Below, in pieces: positions 45,936 to 59,475 of a DNA stretch of 64,000 bases; position 1 is the stretch's first letter; each line of letters opens with the position of its first letter. The notes under the pieces are model-generated. The model was not told where the DNA came from. It was given only the letters and a program-made list of their open reading frames with translations, and did not search any database. Both the position numbers and the translations under genes were made by a program. The DNA comes from Zygnema cylindricum (taxonomy: Eukaryota; Streptophyta; Zygnematophyceae; Zygnematales; Zygnemataceae), in NCBI GenBank assembly GCA_037447655.1, contig JBBHKE010000534.1:106904-170903 (forward strand), given 5' to 3'.

Positions 45936-48900
45936 CTTGTGACCATCACCAACGACATTCACGAGGAAGGGGAGGAGATTTTTATGGAAGGAGAAAAGGG
46001 AGGAGTTGCGCCTCGAGTGACACCCTTACCTATGACGATACTGGCAGCAACACCACCAGCAACAGTGACAGTGGGTCAGACTGATTGGTTAGAATATGAA
46101 ATGTAGAACTATAAAGACAAGGTTTCTAAACTCTAAATTCTCAAAAATGTAGTAAAGGGTATTCTTATTCCCCTTATACATGTCAAGTCTTCATCTCAGA
46201 TTTGGATATCACTATTTAACAAATATAAGAGTGGATCTTTGCAGTAGCAACAGTTGGCAAAAAATAAGATTGCAGCCTATACTTATAAGAGAGGAAGGAG
46301 GAACAATTATTGAAATGATCTAGGAGCATTATTTGGAGAGCTAGAGAGTGTAGGTAACTCATGGTCTGAGAGACAAAAAGTAAACACCTTGACGATGAAG
46401 TTACTTGAAGAGTATGAGAATATCATTAACCGGTTACAGGATATAGGAGATAGTAATTGGAACTGGGATGATACAGTGGAAATGATTTTAGTAAAAGGAA
46501 GCACCATAGAACTTAGGAGAGGGAGTCCTAGTGTTTAAGCATTGTCTAAAGGATCTGATTAACGGAAACGTGATGAGTAGAAAGGGAAAGATCCCTATTG
46601 AAACTTTGGAGGAAGAAAACATAGAGGTGGCAAATTTGATTGACATGGGAGAGGAACTCCTCGGGGAGGATTGTCATTTCTGCAAGAAACCAGGACACTA
46701 TATGGCAGATTGTGTCAAACTTACAGATCTTCGATTGAAAGATGGACAAGGAACCTCAAGGGATGAAGGAAAGAAAAAGACCTTTTTGACTCAAGTTCAT
46801 GATGGGGAAGAAGAGGAAGCGACCGAACCGGAAGAAGAGCTTGAGGAGATTCTTCTCAATTCAAAAACCACTGAGAAGCATGTCGACTTTCCACGGAGAC
46901 AAAAGTGTGCTTTCAAACACACGAGGATGGGTGGATCATAGACTCAGGAGCCTCAATACATATGTGCAAGGTAAAGAGGTGGTTTACCAAAATGAGGAAG
47001 ATCCCAACAGTTGAGATAGAGTACGGAGATGGTAGAGTAGAAACCACTAATCTTGTCAGATCGATTGACTTAAAGGTTCTAGTTGATGGAAAAGCCTCAA
47101 TTATTACACTCTCAGATGTTCTTTACATTCTGCAGCTTAACAACAACCTAGTGTCTACAGTTTTCCTAGATGAAAAGGAGTTTGAAACAGGAACTAAGAA
47201 AGGAATCTTCACAGGTAGTTTTTATAATGAGGTGTATTTCATAGCTGAGAAGGGCAGTCAAGGAATTTTCACATTTGTACTCTGTAATGAAAATAATGTT
47301 CTTACTCGTGTGCAAGTGATATGATGATTTGGCATAAAAAGTTAGGGCATCTGCATCTAGATAGATTAAAAAAAATGAAGAAAAAAGGAATAATGATGGT
47401 ATTACCTTTGAGGATGATGAGATCTTAGACGATTGCAGTGGATTTGCTGAAGGGAATATTCATGAACTTCCATTCCTAAAGGCAACCACTTTAAGGAGAG
47501 AGAAATTATTAGATGTAACTCACACTCATGTTTGGGGACTTGCTAGGTATATTTCCCATAGACGGAAGAGATCGATGTTAACCATCATAGATGATTGGTC
47601 AAAGGCAACCACTTTTATGAGAGAAAAAGTATTAGATGTAGACCTGTTAGGTATACTTTGCATGGAGGGAAGAGATAGATGTCAACCATCACAGATGACT
47701 GGTCTAGATACATCAAGGTAATGACTGGTCTAGATACATCAAGGTATACTTCCTCAGACGTAAGTAAGAGGTATTGAGATGTTTTAAAGAATACATAGTA
47801 TGGAGTGAGAAACTACATGAAACCTCAATAAAAGGAATAAGAAGTGATAATATGAAAGAATACACCTCAAGGGATTTTGAAGAATTTCTTAAACAAGAAA
47901 GAATTCATCATGAGAAAACTGTTCCCTATAATCCGGAACAAAATGGAGTAGCAAAAAGAGTTAATAGAACTTTAGGGGATATGTCCAAAAGCATGCTAAT
48001 TGTTAAGAGGACAGGGATGCCGTTTTGGGCCGAGTCAATGAACTATACTAACTACATCAAAAATAGAGTCCTAACTGCAGCAAATAAGGAGGAAACTCTA
48101 AATGAAAGGTGGATAGGAAGAAGCCAGATTTGTCTAGTTTGAGAGTGTTCAGAAGTACAATCTATAGTTTGAATTCCGAGAAGACTAAATACAAACAAGA
48201 GGGAAGAGGGAAACCAATATACCTTGTAGGATATGACGAGAGCACAAAAGGATAAAGAATGTATGACTTGAAAAAGAGAGATATCATTTTGGTAAAACAC
48301 ATTGGTGATGAATGAAGTAAAGTCCATTGATCCATTCAGATATAATAAAGAAGTCAAAATCAGATTTGAACCGGATTAGTTTTCTGACTTTGATTTTGGA
48401 AATGAAGAAAAGGAAGTGGGGGAAAAGAAAAATCTGCATATCTACCAAAGAAAAAGGAGGAAAGGACAACAATCAAGGTAACACCACAATATGAAGTGGA
48501 AACCCATGAAGAGCTTGATCAGGCACCGGAATCGGAAGATACGGGAACTCAAGATATTCCGAAACGAAACCCGAAGATGCCTTCCATACCGGCGTCAGAT
48601 TTTGAAGGAGGAAGAAGAAGTAGTAAACAACTTCAAGAAAGACAAGTAAATAACCAACTCACAAAGATGTCTCACCCAATAGAACCTTTGACATACTTAG
48701 AGGCCACAAATACTACAAAAAACAGCCGGTGGATCACGGCTATGACTGAAGAAATAACCTCCGTCATGGAATCCATTAAATGGGAGTTGGTTGATTGTCC
48801 CCCGGACCGAAAAAACTAATAGGGTGTAAGTGGGTTTTTAAGCTTAAACTAAATCCAGATAACACCATTGAAAGATACAAAGCTAGATTGGTTGCTAAAG

Positions 48901-50280
48901 GTTATACTCAAAAACAAGGGATAGACTATGAGGAAACCTTCGCACCTGTAGTCATATTTCCTTGTGTCATAATCTTTTTGAGTCTAGCCGCAGCAGAGGA
49001 TATAGAAATACACCGGATGGATATTAAGACCGTTTTCCTACACGGAGAGTTAGAAGAGGAAATCTACTTGAAGCAACCGGAAGGTTTCGTGGAAATTGGA
49101 GAAAAAAGCAAGCAAATTGATAAAATCACTTTATGGACTTAAGCTGGCCTCGCAACGATGGAACATAAAGCTGGATGAATTTTTGACCGGTCTGGGGTAT
49201 ATCATAATTAGTTCAGATCACTCCATATATCTATTTGATGATGAGAATAGAGTGATATTTATTGCTCTTTACGTGGATGATTTCTTAGTCTTAAGCAAGT
49301 CTTTAGATAATTTTAGCAAACTAAAACAGGATCTAAGAAGTTGGTTGACATGAAAGACCTTGATGAAGCAAAGTACATTTTAGGGATTATAAATGGAGAG
49401 GGATAGAGGGAACCGAATTATAAGACCCACTCAGAATGAAGCTGTTGTTAATATGCTAGAAAAATTTCAGAGGGACAATGCGAATGGATGTACTACTCCC
49501 ATGGATCCAAAGAAAATATCAGAGAGGAGTGACGAGGGAGGAATATTGATATTGATGAGATGGATGAGAAAGAAAAAAGGTTTATGGAAGGAATTCCATA
49601 TCAACAGATTATTGGCAATTTAATTTACTTTATCAAATATACTCGTCCAGAAATAGCTGCAGCTGTTGGAGTCCTCAGTAGAAGTCTAAATGAGCATAGG
49701 AAGAGAGACTCGTATGCAACCAAAAGGGTGATGAGATTTTTGGTGGGAACAAGAGAATTGTGGTTGCATTTAGGAAGGGAACAAACTGACATCACTACTT
49801 GGAGTTATGCCATCACTACTTGGAATGATGCTAGTTATGGGGATGTGCCTTCAAGGCGATGCACAACCGGATATGTATTACAAACTGGATCGTGTGCATG
49901 TTGTTGGAGTAAAAAACAACAGAAAGTAGTTGCTCAATCCACTATGGAGGCTGAGTACATGGCTCCTTGTGCTGCCACGAAAGAATTAGTGTGGGTCAAA
50001 TCTCCTAGGAACTTAAGTTCACAAAGTCTGGAACTCAAAATGTTTTTTGTGATAATCTAGTTGTTATCTCTATTGCAGCTAATCGGAAACATCACTTCAA
50101 AGCTAAACATATGGATATTAGACTAACATTTGTCAGAGAGAAGGTTGAAAGTAAAATAATTAAAATGGTTCATAAAACTGATAAATAAATGATTGCTGAC
50201 ATGATGACAAAACCAGTGCCTTCCACTAAGTTTATTTATTGTAGAGAAAACTGTGGATGAAAATTGAAAAGTGACTAGGA
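45936..50280 (+). pseudogene. E3 gag-pol: gag, zinc knuckle, protease, integrase, RT, RNase H
   Basis: Gag continues from about 46085 with several stops. A CCHC knuckle CHFCKKPGHYMADC lies at 46674-46715. The protease WIIDSGASIHMC is intact at about 46929-46965. GAG-pre-integrase follows at 47320-47480, the integrase core at 47560-48140 (RSDN, EYTSRDFEEFL, HHEKTVPYNPEQNG), RT at 48690-49380 with IGCKWVFK, DYEETFAPV and an intact YVDD near 49273-49284, and RNase H at 49560-50270 (TDITTW, MEAEYMA, KHMDIRL). Frame changes occur near 47320, 48140, 48815, 49130, 49350 and 49620, and a region at 47590-47745 is locally duplicated. Catalytic motifs are better kept than in E1, E2 or E4, but no full protein is possible. 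Confidence 0.92.
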
Positions 50281-50291
50281 ATTACAGGGAG

Positions 50292-51171
50292 TGTTGAAAA
50301 ACAATTAAGATTTCACTTCTCTATTTTATTTAGACTCTAAAAGAGAGAGGGAGAGGATCAATAAATACGCCATGGTTGTCGCCTTATTCAGAAGGTGGTA
50401 GACTGAAGTAGAGGACATTTGACCAAAATGTGCTTTGGATGGGATTTGAACCTCTGTTTTAGAAATTGAATAAGTCTAACGCTTTTTCCAATATGTTGTC
50501 AACGCAATGATACACTCTTTAGATTTAATAAGTTTGACACGTTGGCTAATACATACCAAATTGACGAAGAGGCGCATGTGAAACAAATCATGCACAGACG
50601 CGAATCCAAACCGTGTAAATTTAATTGATCGGACGGCCTTCGTTGCAACCGCCACCCAAAATGAGCTTTTGGCGGCCTTTAGATATAGCGTCACGCGATG
50701 CCACGTGGCGCCAAATTATTGGATACCAGGGAAGATGGGAGGTGGACCCATGGCTCTTGATTTGACAATCGCCACCTTGAAGGCCATGTCGTACAATGGC
50801 CGTACAATATGTACATCGGCCACTGTACCTTTTGTATTATAGAGTGTTCATATTGGACTAGGGTTTACTATTAGGTAGACGTGAGTAGGCAGACCAAGAC
50901 TTGGTGAAATTTAGGTACCTCTCTCTCAAAGAGCTTGTAACTATAAAGGTCATCTTTGACCAACCATAACTTATTGCTCAGGGGAGCAAACTCATTGATT
51001 CTTTTTGCGTTCCGCTCAAAGGAGTCGGGTCCTCACAAGGGTGAGGTTGGTCAAGATACTTGCGTGCCAAGGTTGCACTTATACATTGGGAAAGTGGGAA
51101 AGGCATTAACTATCATATAGGCTTTACAAAGGCTGCCTATTCTGTGGGTAAATAGAGACCACAGAATTGCA
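50292..51171 (+). repeat. E3 3' LTR
   Basis: It is closely similar to 44098-44966 throughout, including the tRNA-like block (50434-50517), the GTAC cluster (50790-50827) and TATAAAG (50942). It ends ACAGAATTGCA followed by the target duplication. Confidence 0.92.
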
Positions 51172-51176
51172 GATGG

Positions 51177-51785
51177 AAAAAAAAGAGCATAGAAATCAAT
51201 ATCGGTGACAACATGAGGTGTAGGGAAACCGGTTGAACCCAAAATGGATGAGAATGGCAACAAATATTGAAATTACAAAAACATGGTTGCAAAGCATTTT
51301 ATTATCAAGAGCCTCATTAAACCAATTGCACTCCCTCTCATCAACTTAACTAAGTGCCAAATATAGGATTCTCTTTTGAATAGATAAAACGGTGGAACCA
51401 TTCAGCAGCAAGAGTTAGCATATCAACAAATAAGTGCCTATGTGCACAAGGGAGGTAGCATGATAAATTTTTGCAATGACCTTGTTGAACTGTTTGTTGA
51501 GCTTGAAAGTTTAAAGAATCCAGATAACATAAAAATAGAAGGGCAATATACTAAACATGAAGCTTTCGGATGAATATGATAATAAAGTCAACAGGGTACA
51601 AGATTTACCAAACACTTAGTGAAACTAGAATGTAACTGTGGAGATGATATTGGTCAAAAAAAATACCATATAATTTTGACCAAGAAGTTTAAGCATACAT
51701 GGTTTAGCAACCGGGAGAGACTTGAGGAACCATGATGAGAAGAAGTCGTACAAAAGCTTTGGAGGAGGAAGGGGAGGCTAATTAT
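51177..51785 (+). pseudogene. Copia E0 gag, continuation after E3
   Basis: It matches E2 gag in order: KHFIIKSLI near 51292, QQQELAYQQISAYVHKGGSMINFCNDLVELFVELESL at about 51405-51510, and NKVNRVQDLPN near 51583-51615. Several stops are present. It ends with an AAAGCTTTGGAGGAGGAAGGGG stretch, also gag-like, then LTR-like sequence. Confidence 0.78.
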
Positions 51786-53205
51786 TGATATTTGAGCATT
51801 TTCTAGGTCTGTTTTATGATAGAAAAAAATAGAGGCGGTCTGCCTCTGACTCTCTTCTCCAATCCCCCACACTTGTTGTAGTCACTAATGGCTGGATAGG
51901 GAGCTAAAGCTATGGCTGTCTAAGCTCTCCAAAGAGACAGGGGAAGATAATTGTAGGTTTACTAAAAAACAATACATTGACGGACCGAGGACTTAACCCT
52001 GGTACTTACCGTCTGTCAGTCAACCAGTAGCAGTTAGCTTTATCCGTTCAATCTAGAATTAATGTTGTTACTTGCTAGGTTTGATAGATATTTAAATAGT
52101 TACTCGTAGGGTTTTTCATTTAACTGGATTAAGGTTTATAGGGCATAGAAAAAGCTGTACTTTAAGTACCGGACGAAACAAATAGTATGAACATTTGTTT
52201 CGACGGTCCAGATACAATTCCGATTTGAATCGACGACCGTGGTGCGAGCCGTGATTCCAGAGTGGGCGACGTTGCGTTTTGAGGCACCGCCACTCCGGAT
52301 GTCATGAGGCAAGTTCTTAGAGGTTTGCGAGATATCCGAAATAAAATATGACAACTCTGGATGTGACAAATGTCCCATTAAGGCGATGTCGTACAACGAC
52401 TGTACAGAAAGTACTCCGGCGCTTGTGTTTTCTTGTACGGTACATTCGCATGATTGGTCGGTACCTTGTACCTTGTACAGTCTTATGATTGGTTCCGTGT
52501 TAACGTAGACATTCAACGGTCAACACGCAATGACGACCGTTGAAATTAAACGGTCAACAAATATTAATTTGGCAAGTCGAAATGACACACGGCATCATCC
52601 GATACGATGCATGAGAAGAAAGTATAGAACGACAACGACTTTTTTCGCCATGTGGCAGACCAAGAGTGGTGTCACGTAATTCCGTACATAAAGTACGGCG
52701 GCGACCGTACTTTAGATGTACATTATGTAGTGTGCAATAATCTGATTGGTCTAGAGGGGCTATGAGGGGTTTTTTAGGACTTAGAATATTTTTGTAGGTA
52801 ACCGCCTCTCTTTGAGATCACCCTTTGTATCAAAGGCTCACTTTGAGTAGCCATAACTATCAACTCAATTGACCAAGTTCACTAATTCTTTTTGCTCCAG
52901 ACTCAGAGGAGTTCAGGCTACAAAGGGGTGTAGTAGGTCAGAGTGTTTGCTTGCTAGAGTGGCTGCATTTATAAGGGAAATTCAAAGTGAGGAATGTTAT
53001 CCAAAACTCATATTCTAACTTTGCATTTTGTGGTGGAACTGAGCACAGAGAAAGTCTTACTTCACAGGGGTGAGGCTGTAGTGGGGTTTTGATTTTCAAG
53101 GGGTCAATCATTTGGGTTTATATAAACTTGGAGTCGGCACTATCTAGATTAGCTTCTTAAGAGCTGCCTACTCTGAGGACCAATGGAGGTCTCACAGTTT
53201 TACTA
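51786..53205 (+). repeat. Degenerate Copia LTR upstream of E4
   Basis: It has LTR landmarks in order: CTAGGTCTG, GTCTGCCTCTGACTC, TTGTTGTAGTCACTAATGG, GCTATGGCTG, an antisense tRNA-like block (51975-52055), a GTAC-rich segment (52388-52500 and 52680-52725), a CT-rich promoter region near 52803 and the terminal CCAATGGAGGTCTCACAG. It is longer than the other LTRs, so it probably holds insertions or two merged LTRs. Confidence 0.65.
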
Positions 53206-54900
53206 ACTAGCAAAATTGGAAGGGGACATGTGAAAGGAGGAGTCTACCATTTCTACAAGAAACCTAGGAATAACATGGCAGATTGCAACAAGTTGGCAAA
53301 ACAAAAAATGAGGGATGAACAAGGAAATTTTAGCCAAGGAGGAAAGAAAGTAGCACTTGTACCAACACAAGTGAATGGAGATGGGGAAGAGACAACTGAT
53401 GAGGAGATTGAGAAGCTTCTCTTCAATAAAAATTAAAATAAAATTACATTGAGAGAAAAATTCTTAAAAAACATAAGTGTGCTTTCGGATGTTTGAAAGA
53501 CACACCCGAGTGTGATAAGACCATTGATTATGGGGCTATGCATACGTGTAGGGACAAGAGGTGGTTTACAAAGCTCAAAAAAATTCCCTATAACCTGCAT
53601 TTTTAGATATAGAATATGGGGATGGGAGAGTAGCTACCATTTGTCTAGTGGGGTCGGTGGATCTTAAAGTCCTAGTGGATGGGAAAGAGTTCATTGTAAC
53701 GCTGTCGGATTTTTTGTATAACCTTCAGCTGAACACAAATCTGAACTCAATAACTATGGTAGATGATAAGGATTTTGTCACAATATCTAAAAAAGGTGTA
53801 TTTACAACTAATTTTGAGGATGAAGTCTCTTTCACATATAGAAAAGGAAGTCAAAGAATATTTTGCATTCTCGTAAGTAATGAAACAAAGGAGTTTTATA
53901 TTCTTCGTAATAAAATGATGGTATGGCTTAAAAGGTAGGGACATGTGCACTTAGATGTATTGAAACAAATGAAAAATAAAGGAGAAGTGGAGGGAATTAT
54001 TTTTAAAAATGATGAAATCTTGGAAGATTGCAGTAGGTATGCATAAGGGAAACTTCGTAGACTACTTTTTCCCAAATTTGCAACCTTTAGGGGAGAAAGT
54101 ACTTTGGATCTAGTTCACACTGATGTATGGGAACTAACTAGGGTTTCATCAGCTATAATGAAGAGGTATTTGCTAACCATTATAGGTAATAGGTCTAGAT
54201 AATCTCGCGTTTACTCCAAATTTGAAGTTGCACAGTATTAGAAAAAATATAAAACATAGAGCGAAAAAACTTCATGAAACCACTTTCAAAAAGATAACAA
54301 GTGATAATGGGGGAGAGTACACCTCTAACCAATTTGAAGAAATTTTAAGCAAAGAGGGCATCCAACACCAAAAAATTGTCCCTCTTAATCTATAACAGTG
54401 TTTTTGGTGAGATACTAAACTGGACTTTAGGGAAAAGTGTTAGGTGCATGCTTAATGACAATAACATAAGAAAACGGTTTTTGGTAGAGGCAATAAATTG
54501 TGCAAACTACTTAAAAATTAGGGTCTTTACCTCAACCATTAAAGAAAAAACACCATAAAAAAGATAGAATGGGACGAAGCCAGATATTTCACACCTAAAG
54601 GTGTCTCGAAGTCTGCTATACATTCTGAATACATATAAGACTAACCAGAAATGGATGCAAAAGGAAAACCTACATACTCAGCGGGATATGATGAGAATAT
54701 AAAAGGATTTAGAGTGTATGATCAGGAAAAGAGTGATAAAACTTTGTAAAACACATAGAAGTAATGGATGAATGAATTTTAGTTTATGTTTTCATATACA
54801 CAAAAACTGTTAAAATTAAAATTGAGTGTAATCTGAATTTTGATACAAAAAGTGTGGCAAAAAGCATTAGAAGAAAAAGAAGAAAGGGAGACGGAAAAAA
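53206..54900 (+). pseudogene. Copia E4: gag end, protease and integrase remnants
   Basis: The zinc-knuckle region reads HFYKKPRNNMADCNKL (first Cys lost), the protease core TIDYGAMHTC (DSGA decayed to DYGA) near 53520-53552, the GAG-pre-integrase at about 53925-54060 and integrase pieces DNGGEYTSNQFEEIL near 54305. Many stops and frameshifts are present. RT and RNase H are missing. This is the most decayed Copia copy here. Confidence 0.82.
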
Positions 54901-56527
54901 ATTTCATGGACAAGAGAGCCAAGGTGTATTCAAGGTACTCTAAATGGTCGTTTATTGTGTAATGGAGTTAATGTCGATCGTAAGACAAAATTAAGCGTGC
55001 ATAAAGAGGCGGAAAACAAAAGATGCGATATTTATTCGGAACCACACATGTTTATACCAATGAACGAACTAGAGAAGACGTATGTTTTGATGGTGGTCGT
55101 TGTCAAAGAGAGGTTAAAGGTGAAAGGTGGTATTTTACCAAAGATGATGGGGACCATGAGGGGCAATATTGGAAGTTGAATGTTCTAAAACTAACAGAGA
55201 GGATAAATTAAGGTTAAGAGTAGGCGTTGGTGGTGTGCTTAGAGCCATGTTTGTGTTGGATTTAAAAATGACATCGTTACTCTAAAATGTGACGATTGTA
55301 GATGTGGGTAAAATGGTGATGATTGTAGACAGCTATTAAACTTCTGACAATCGGTGACATCTACAAAAACTACAATAATTGTAGACGTCTACAATGTTCT
55401 CACACCTTTGCTATTTTTTTTTTACAAGGTATGATTGTCTGTTACATTATAGACGTAAGCCTTCCAATATTTTTCAACACACTATTAACCGTCCCTCACT
55501 ATCCAATTTTTTTTAAAACTTTTTCCTTTCTCCATACTAGCAAAAAATAATAGATATACGTGTTTTGTAATTCATATGTACTGTTACGTATTCCGTTCGG
55601 AATGTTTTTCACTCCAACGTAGAAAAAAAATCAACCCCCTCTCTCGCAATTGTGCAACCCCCCCTTGAGGTATATCGATTATCAATAGGAATATATCGCA
55701 ATCTATAAGCGATAATTGCTGATGATAATGTACCGTAATTAATTGGTATCTTTACAACTACGATAATCAAAAGGTTTATCACCGAATCAGTTAAAACGAT
55801 AAAAGATACTCAAAATATAAACATATATTTTTCTCAACGATTCTGATGTCGCTGACCATTGTAGGATGTCAGTGTAGCAACATGCTAAAATATGTTGGTG
55901 TTTACGTGTCTTACGTCGCCTAATTTCTAAAAGGTTGCCACATTGGCATCGATCTTCGTGGCTACGTAGACGTCATTTCTAGCACAATGCCCTCCATAAT
56001 CTTCATAATATATAGTAAATTGCAACTTTGACAAGCCGTGTTTTTTTCATGAAATTTCTTTAATTCAATTTCACAACAACAATTCAATGAGTTATTTCAA
56101 CAATGTTTGTATAACCAACTATACAACAACCATGACATAATAAACTAAGATTTTAAACATTCATAAGGGTGAAAACAACTTTATTAAATTGTAACGGTCG
56201 AGTTGATAAAGTTCCACCTTCAACGTGCTTTTGTAGGTGAACAACTTTTAGCGTAAGTATTATAGCCCTGCACTTCCGTTAGCGTAACATTAAACAATTA
56301 AAGGAACATTAACTGCTTTGGTGAATCACTTACACTACTAATCTTTGCCAACATTAAAGATTTAGTAGTGGTAATGCAAAATCATAATACATGATTTTAA
56401 TCTAATGCAATGAGACGTAACAGACTATAATTCACTTTTTTAGTTATTAGTGTTAACATTATTTTATGGTTTTCAACAAAAAAAATTGTGATTGGTTTAA
56501 TGTTGTTTTTTTTAAAGGCTTCGTGCA
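54901..56527. other. Unassigned AT-rich region
   Basis: No gene is supported. An open frame at 54955-55179 has no recognisable motif. At 55310-55410 GTAGAC/GTCTAC words form imperfect inverted repeats, and at 55665-55800 CGATTATC/GATAATTG motifs recall the T-family subterminal repeats, so old TIR elements may be present. Confidence 0.4.
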
Positions 56528-57054
56528 ATATATAATGCGAATAACTATTAATTTTAGTAACACTTATTCTGTGTCCCTTATATTTGACCCTCAAACCTAA
56601 AATAAAATTAATCATTATAATCTTTTATTACGCTAATATAGGTAAAATTTAATTAGTGTCACTAACTCTAACTTAGACTATTTGTAAATAGTGCATTGCA
56701 CAAAATGTGTCAATCTGTAGTAAAAATTTTCGTTGTTTCGAATAAATACTAAAATAATTGTCAAATAACGTTGTCGACACGATAAAGTGAGTGCGTTGAC
56801 ATAGGAATGTTCATCAAGTTTGATTCGTGATAATAAAGATGGAGGAAAATCGTGCGAACTTGTTCTCGCATGTTCAAAAGTTGACTAAGTGAACACAAAC
56901 TGCGATATGTGATTTTTTATCCAAAATAGTGTTAGGTTGATAAATTAACGTTAACTTATGTTGGCATTAGACCCTTGAACCCAGAACAAAGTTACTAAAA
57001 CATTTTTTTTCTTTAATCTAATTATTTTTTTATAATAATAACGATTCACGGTGG
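56528..57054. mobile_element. MITE M5, diverged relative of M3
   Basis: The body aligns to 41809-42342 in the same orientation (GACCCTCAAACCTAAAA near 56585, TTGTCGACACGATAAAG near 56772, GATGGAGGAAAATCG near 56840) and ends ATAACGATTCACGGTG at 57053. The left end is eroded. Confidence 0.68.
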
Positions 57055-59245
57055 ATTCAATAACAACATAACACTAGAAGTGGCCATGACAAAGGAAATT
57101 GTAAACATTAAAATCAGGATAGAACTTTATGGCAAAACTTGAGATGGAAAAATTAAGTTACCAAAGGGGTAAAAAAATGAAAAAAAATAACATCTAGAGA
57201 ACAAATAGAGAAAGAGAACTCGTAGTGAACAAATAAAAAAGTCAACATTGACCAAAGCACTTAGCCACAAAAAATGTAACAACAAAAGAGTATGACTATT
57301 TTTGTCTTAGACCAGACTTCCAATAGCAGAAAGTGAGGTTGCTTAATGAATGTTATACTATTTCGTAGTATTCTAAACAATTTTTGTTTTTTTTGGGAAA
57401 CATTTTTTATGTAAATCTCTTTGGAATCTCCAAAGCTATTGAAGGAAAGATCCACCGTCGGATCTTCAGCTTTTCAAAATCCGAGACGTCGACCCTTCAA
57501 TGTGTGGTTGATGTCCTCACGCACACAACTACAACATACAACACAATTGTGTTAAGAACTTTGTGAGTTGTCCACGTAGAGAAAAAAAGATGTCTTCACG
57601 TCTTGTAGACCATGTGCCTTCCGCCGGGGTGGATGTGAGTCCACTGAAAGCCGCAAGAAAATCTTTGCCAGAGAATGTTATTTGGCGCTCTTTTTCTCAT
57701 CCACTGACGTTTGGACAAATTTGACATTTGGGTACGCTTTTACAAATCTTAAGTTTCGTCGGCCCGTACAAATTCAGATTAAGATTTTACGTTTGATAAT
57801 GGTACGGCCCTATGTGGCTAAGTATGGATTTTTTTATGTCGTTGTCCTTTAAAACATAGCGTCGTACTGCGTAAGTTGCGACCGTACGAAAAAATCGCGA
57901 ATTTTCAGAGTACAATTTGCATCATCGTCGAACTTAGGATGTACGAAAATTTGTCATCTTGTGTTTTTTCAACCCACGATCACGTCATCTTCAAATTCAT
58001 CATAAACCACATCGGCAAAATGTTATAAACAAAGTAGAGCCGTTTACACAAATAGAAAACATATTTCCACGTGTGAAAAGTTTTCAAAAGCGTATCACAG
58101 TTTGATTGGTCCACGTAATAGATGAATGCGGTTCTGGTAATCTTTACAAAATCTGACAGCAAATTGTGACCACACGTTTATACCAACGAAGGTAAAAAGT
58201 GACTCGTACGACGTATTGAATAAAATCTGTACGGGCGGACAAAACTTAAGATCTGTAAAAGCATAAAATGTCAGAATGGTTAGTGGATGGCAACAGAAGC
58301 GTGAAACAATATCCTCCGTCAAAAATTTTCTTGTGGCTTTCGGCGGCCTCGCATCCTCCTTGGCCGAAGGTACATGTCATATGCGACGTGTACCCACCTG
58401 GTCACGCGGTCATCGTGGATATTTGTTCACTTTTCCACAAGGCAAGATGCTATTCGTTCAGGCGCTTATAATTGACCTGCTCCGGGTCACTTGTTGCGAA
58501 CTGAAAGTGTCAGACGATGGCGTATCCAATTATTCATCCGACGATCCACGTTTACGCCCATAAACGTGGAGAATCAAATCCCTCATTCAGTAGGCTTGTT
58601 TTTCTGACATTTGTTTTTTTGGTATGGCACTGTACGAAACACTACGGTTTTCTGTAAACAACGACATTTTTTCCCTATTGGAACCTCAACCTAACTGACT
58701 GTTTCCTGACCCAAACCAAATGGAGGATTCTGCGAGATATGGCAGCCAATAAACGAATCCGTACGTTTACGGGGACCGCCTATTGGAAGTCTAGCCTTAG
58801 CACACAGTTTATCGTTCAACATGGAAGAATCCCTCCCTGAACTTACGCCCTCCGAAAATTTATCGGGTTGCTCAGTTTGAAACAACAGTGTTCGTCAGCA
58901 GCCAACTTCCTACGCGGAGCCTTCAAGCGGCTCCACGGAGGTACAGGAATTCACCAGCGTGTTCGCTGTTAGATTGTCCCATTGGTTCCAGTATTCCCAC
59001 AACCACAGAACAATTTCGATTCTCAGTGACATGACACCGTGCAAAATCTAGTCACATATAGCTGATGAGGTGTGTGAACCGTTTTTTTTTTGTTGGACAT
59101 TTTGGAAGCTTGCGAGTTTACCGTACAAATCAGTTAGAAATGAGTTTCGTCCCTTGCCTAGTCTTTATAAATGACAATGAAGTGTACAGTCAATCACATT
59201 CACAAGTGACCAGCATGGTACATTGGTTATGCTATTTTTTTACGC
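57055..59245. other. Unassigned region before the MITE cluster
   Basis: It is mostly AT-rich. An open frame at 58276-58563 (95 codons) has more balanced composition than its surroundings but no known motif; I do not call it a gene. GTAC and CGTAC words are frequent. Confidence 0.4.
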
Positions 59246-59466
59246 TACACCGTGAATCGTTATTAATGTTAATGTTTTTTTCGTCTCTTTAAACATCCTT
59301 TCTCCGTACAAGCATGTCAGTTTTGAGATCTGACGGTTTCGCTTGAAAGGTAAGATTCTCAGCTTCCCATTGACGATCTCAAACTGAAAATCGGACATGA
59401 GTGTGCGGAGAATAGATGTTCTAAGTGGCGAAAGAATTGTCAACACTAATAGCGATACACGGTGTA
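59246..59466. mobile_element. MITE of 221 bp (M family)
   Basis: Its ends TACACCGTGAATCGTTATTA and TAATAGCGATACACGGTGTA are inverted repeats. It is non-coding and sits 9 bp left of the foldback element. Confidence 0.78.
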
Positions 59467-59475
59467 CCAAACCGA

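Larger units (their letters stand above)
44098..51171 (+). mobile_element. Copia E3, complete element with GATGG target duplication (7074 bp)
   Basis: 5' LTR 44098-44966 (869 bp) and 3' LTR 50292-51171 (880 bp) both run TGTTGAAAA … GCA. Flanks are GATGG on both sides (44093-44097, 51172-51176). A primer site follows the 5' LTR and a purine-rich ACAGGGAG precedes the 3' LTR. The internal region keeps all domains in Copia order but with frame breaks, and a foreign LTR-like insertion (about 45120-45935) splits gag. It is the youngest complete element of the main family here. Confidence 0.93.

Noticed and set aside
58276-58563. 95-codon ORF in the right-hand region
   Set aside because: An alternative frame overlaps it, no motif is recognisable, and no splice or promoter context supports it.
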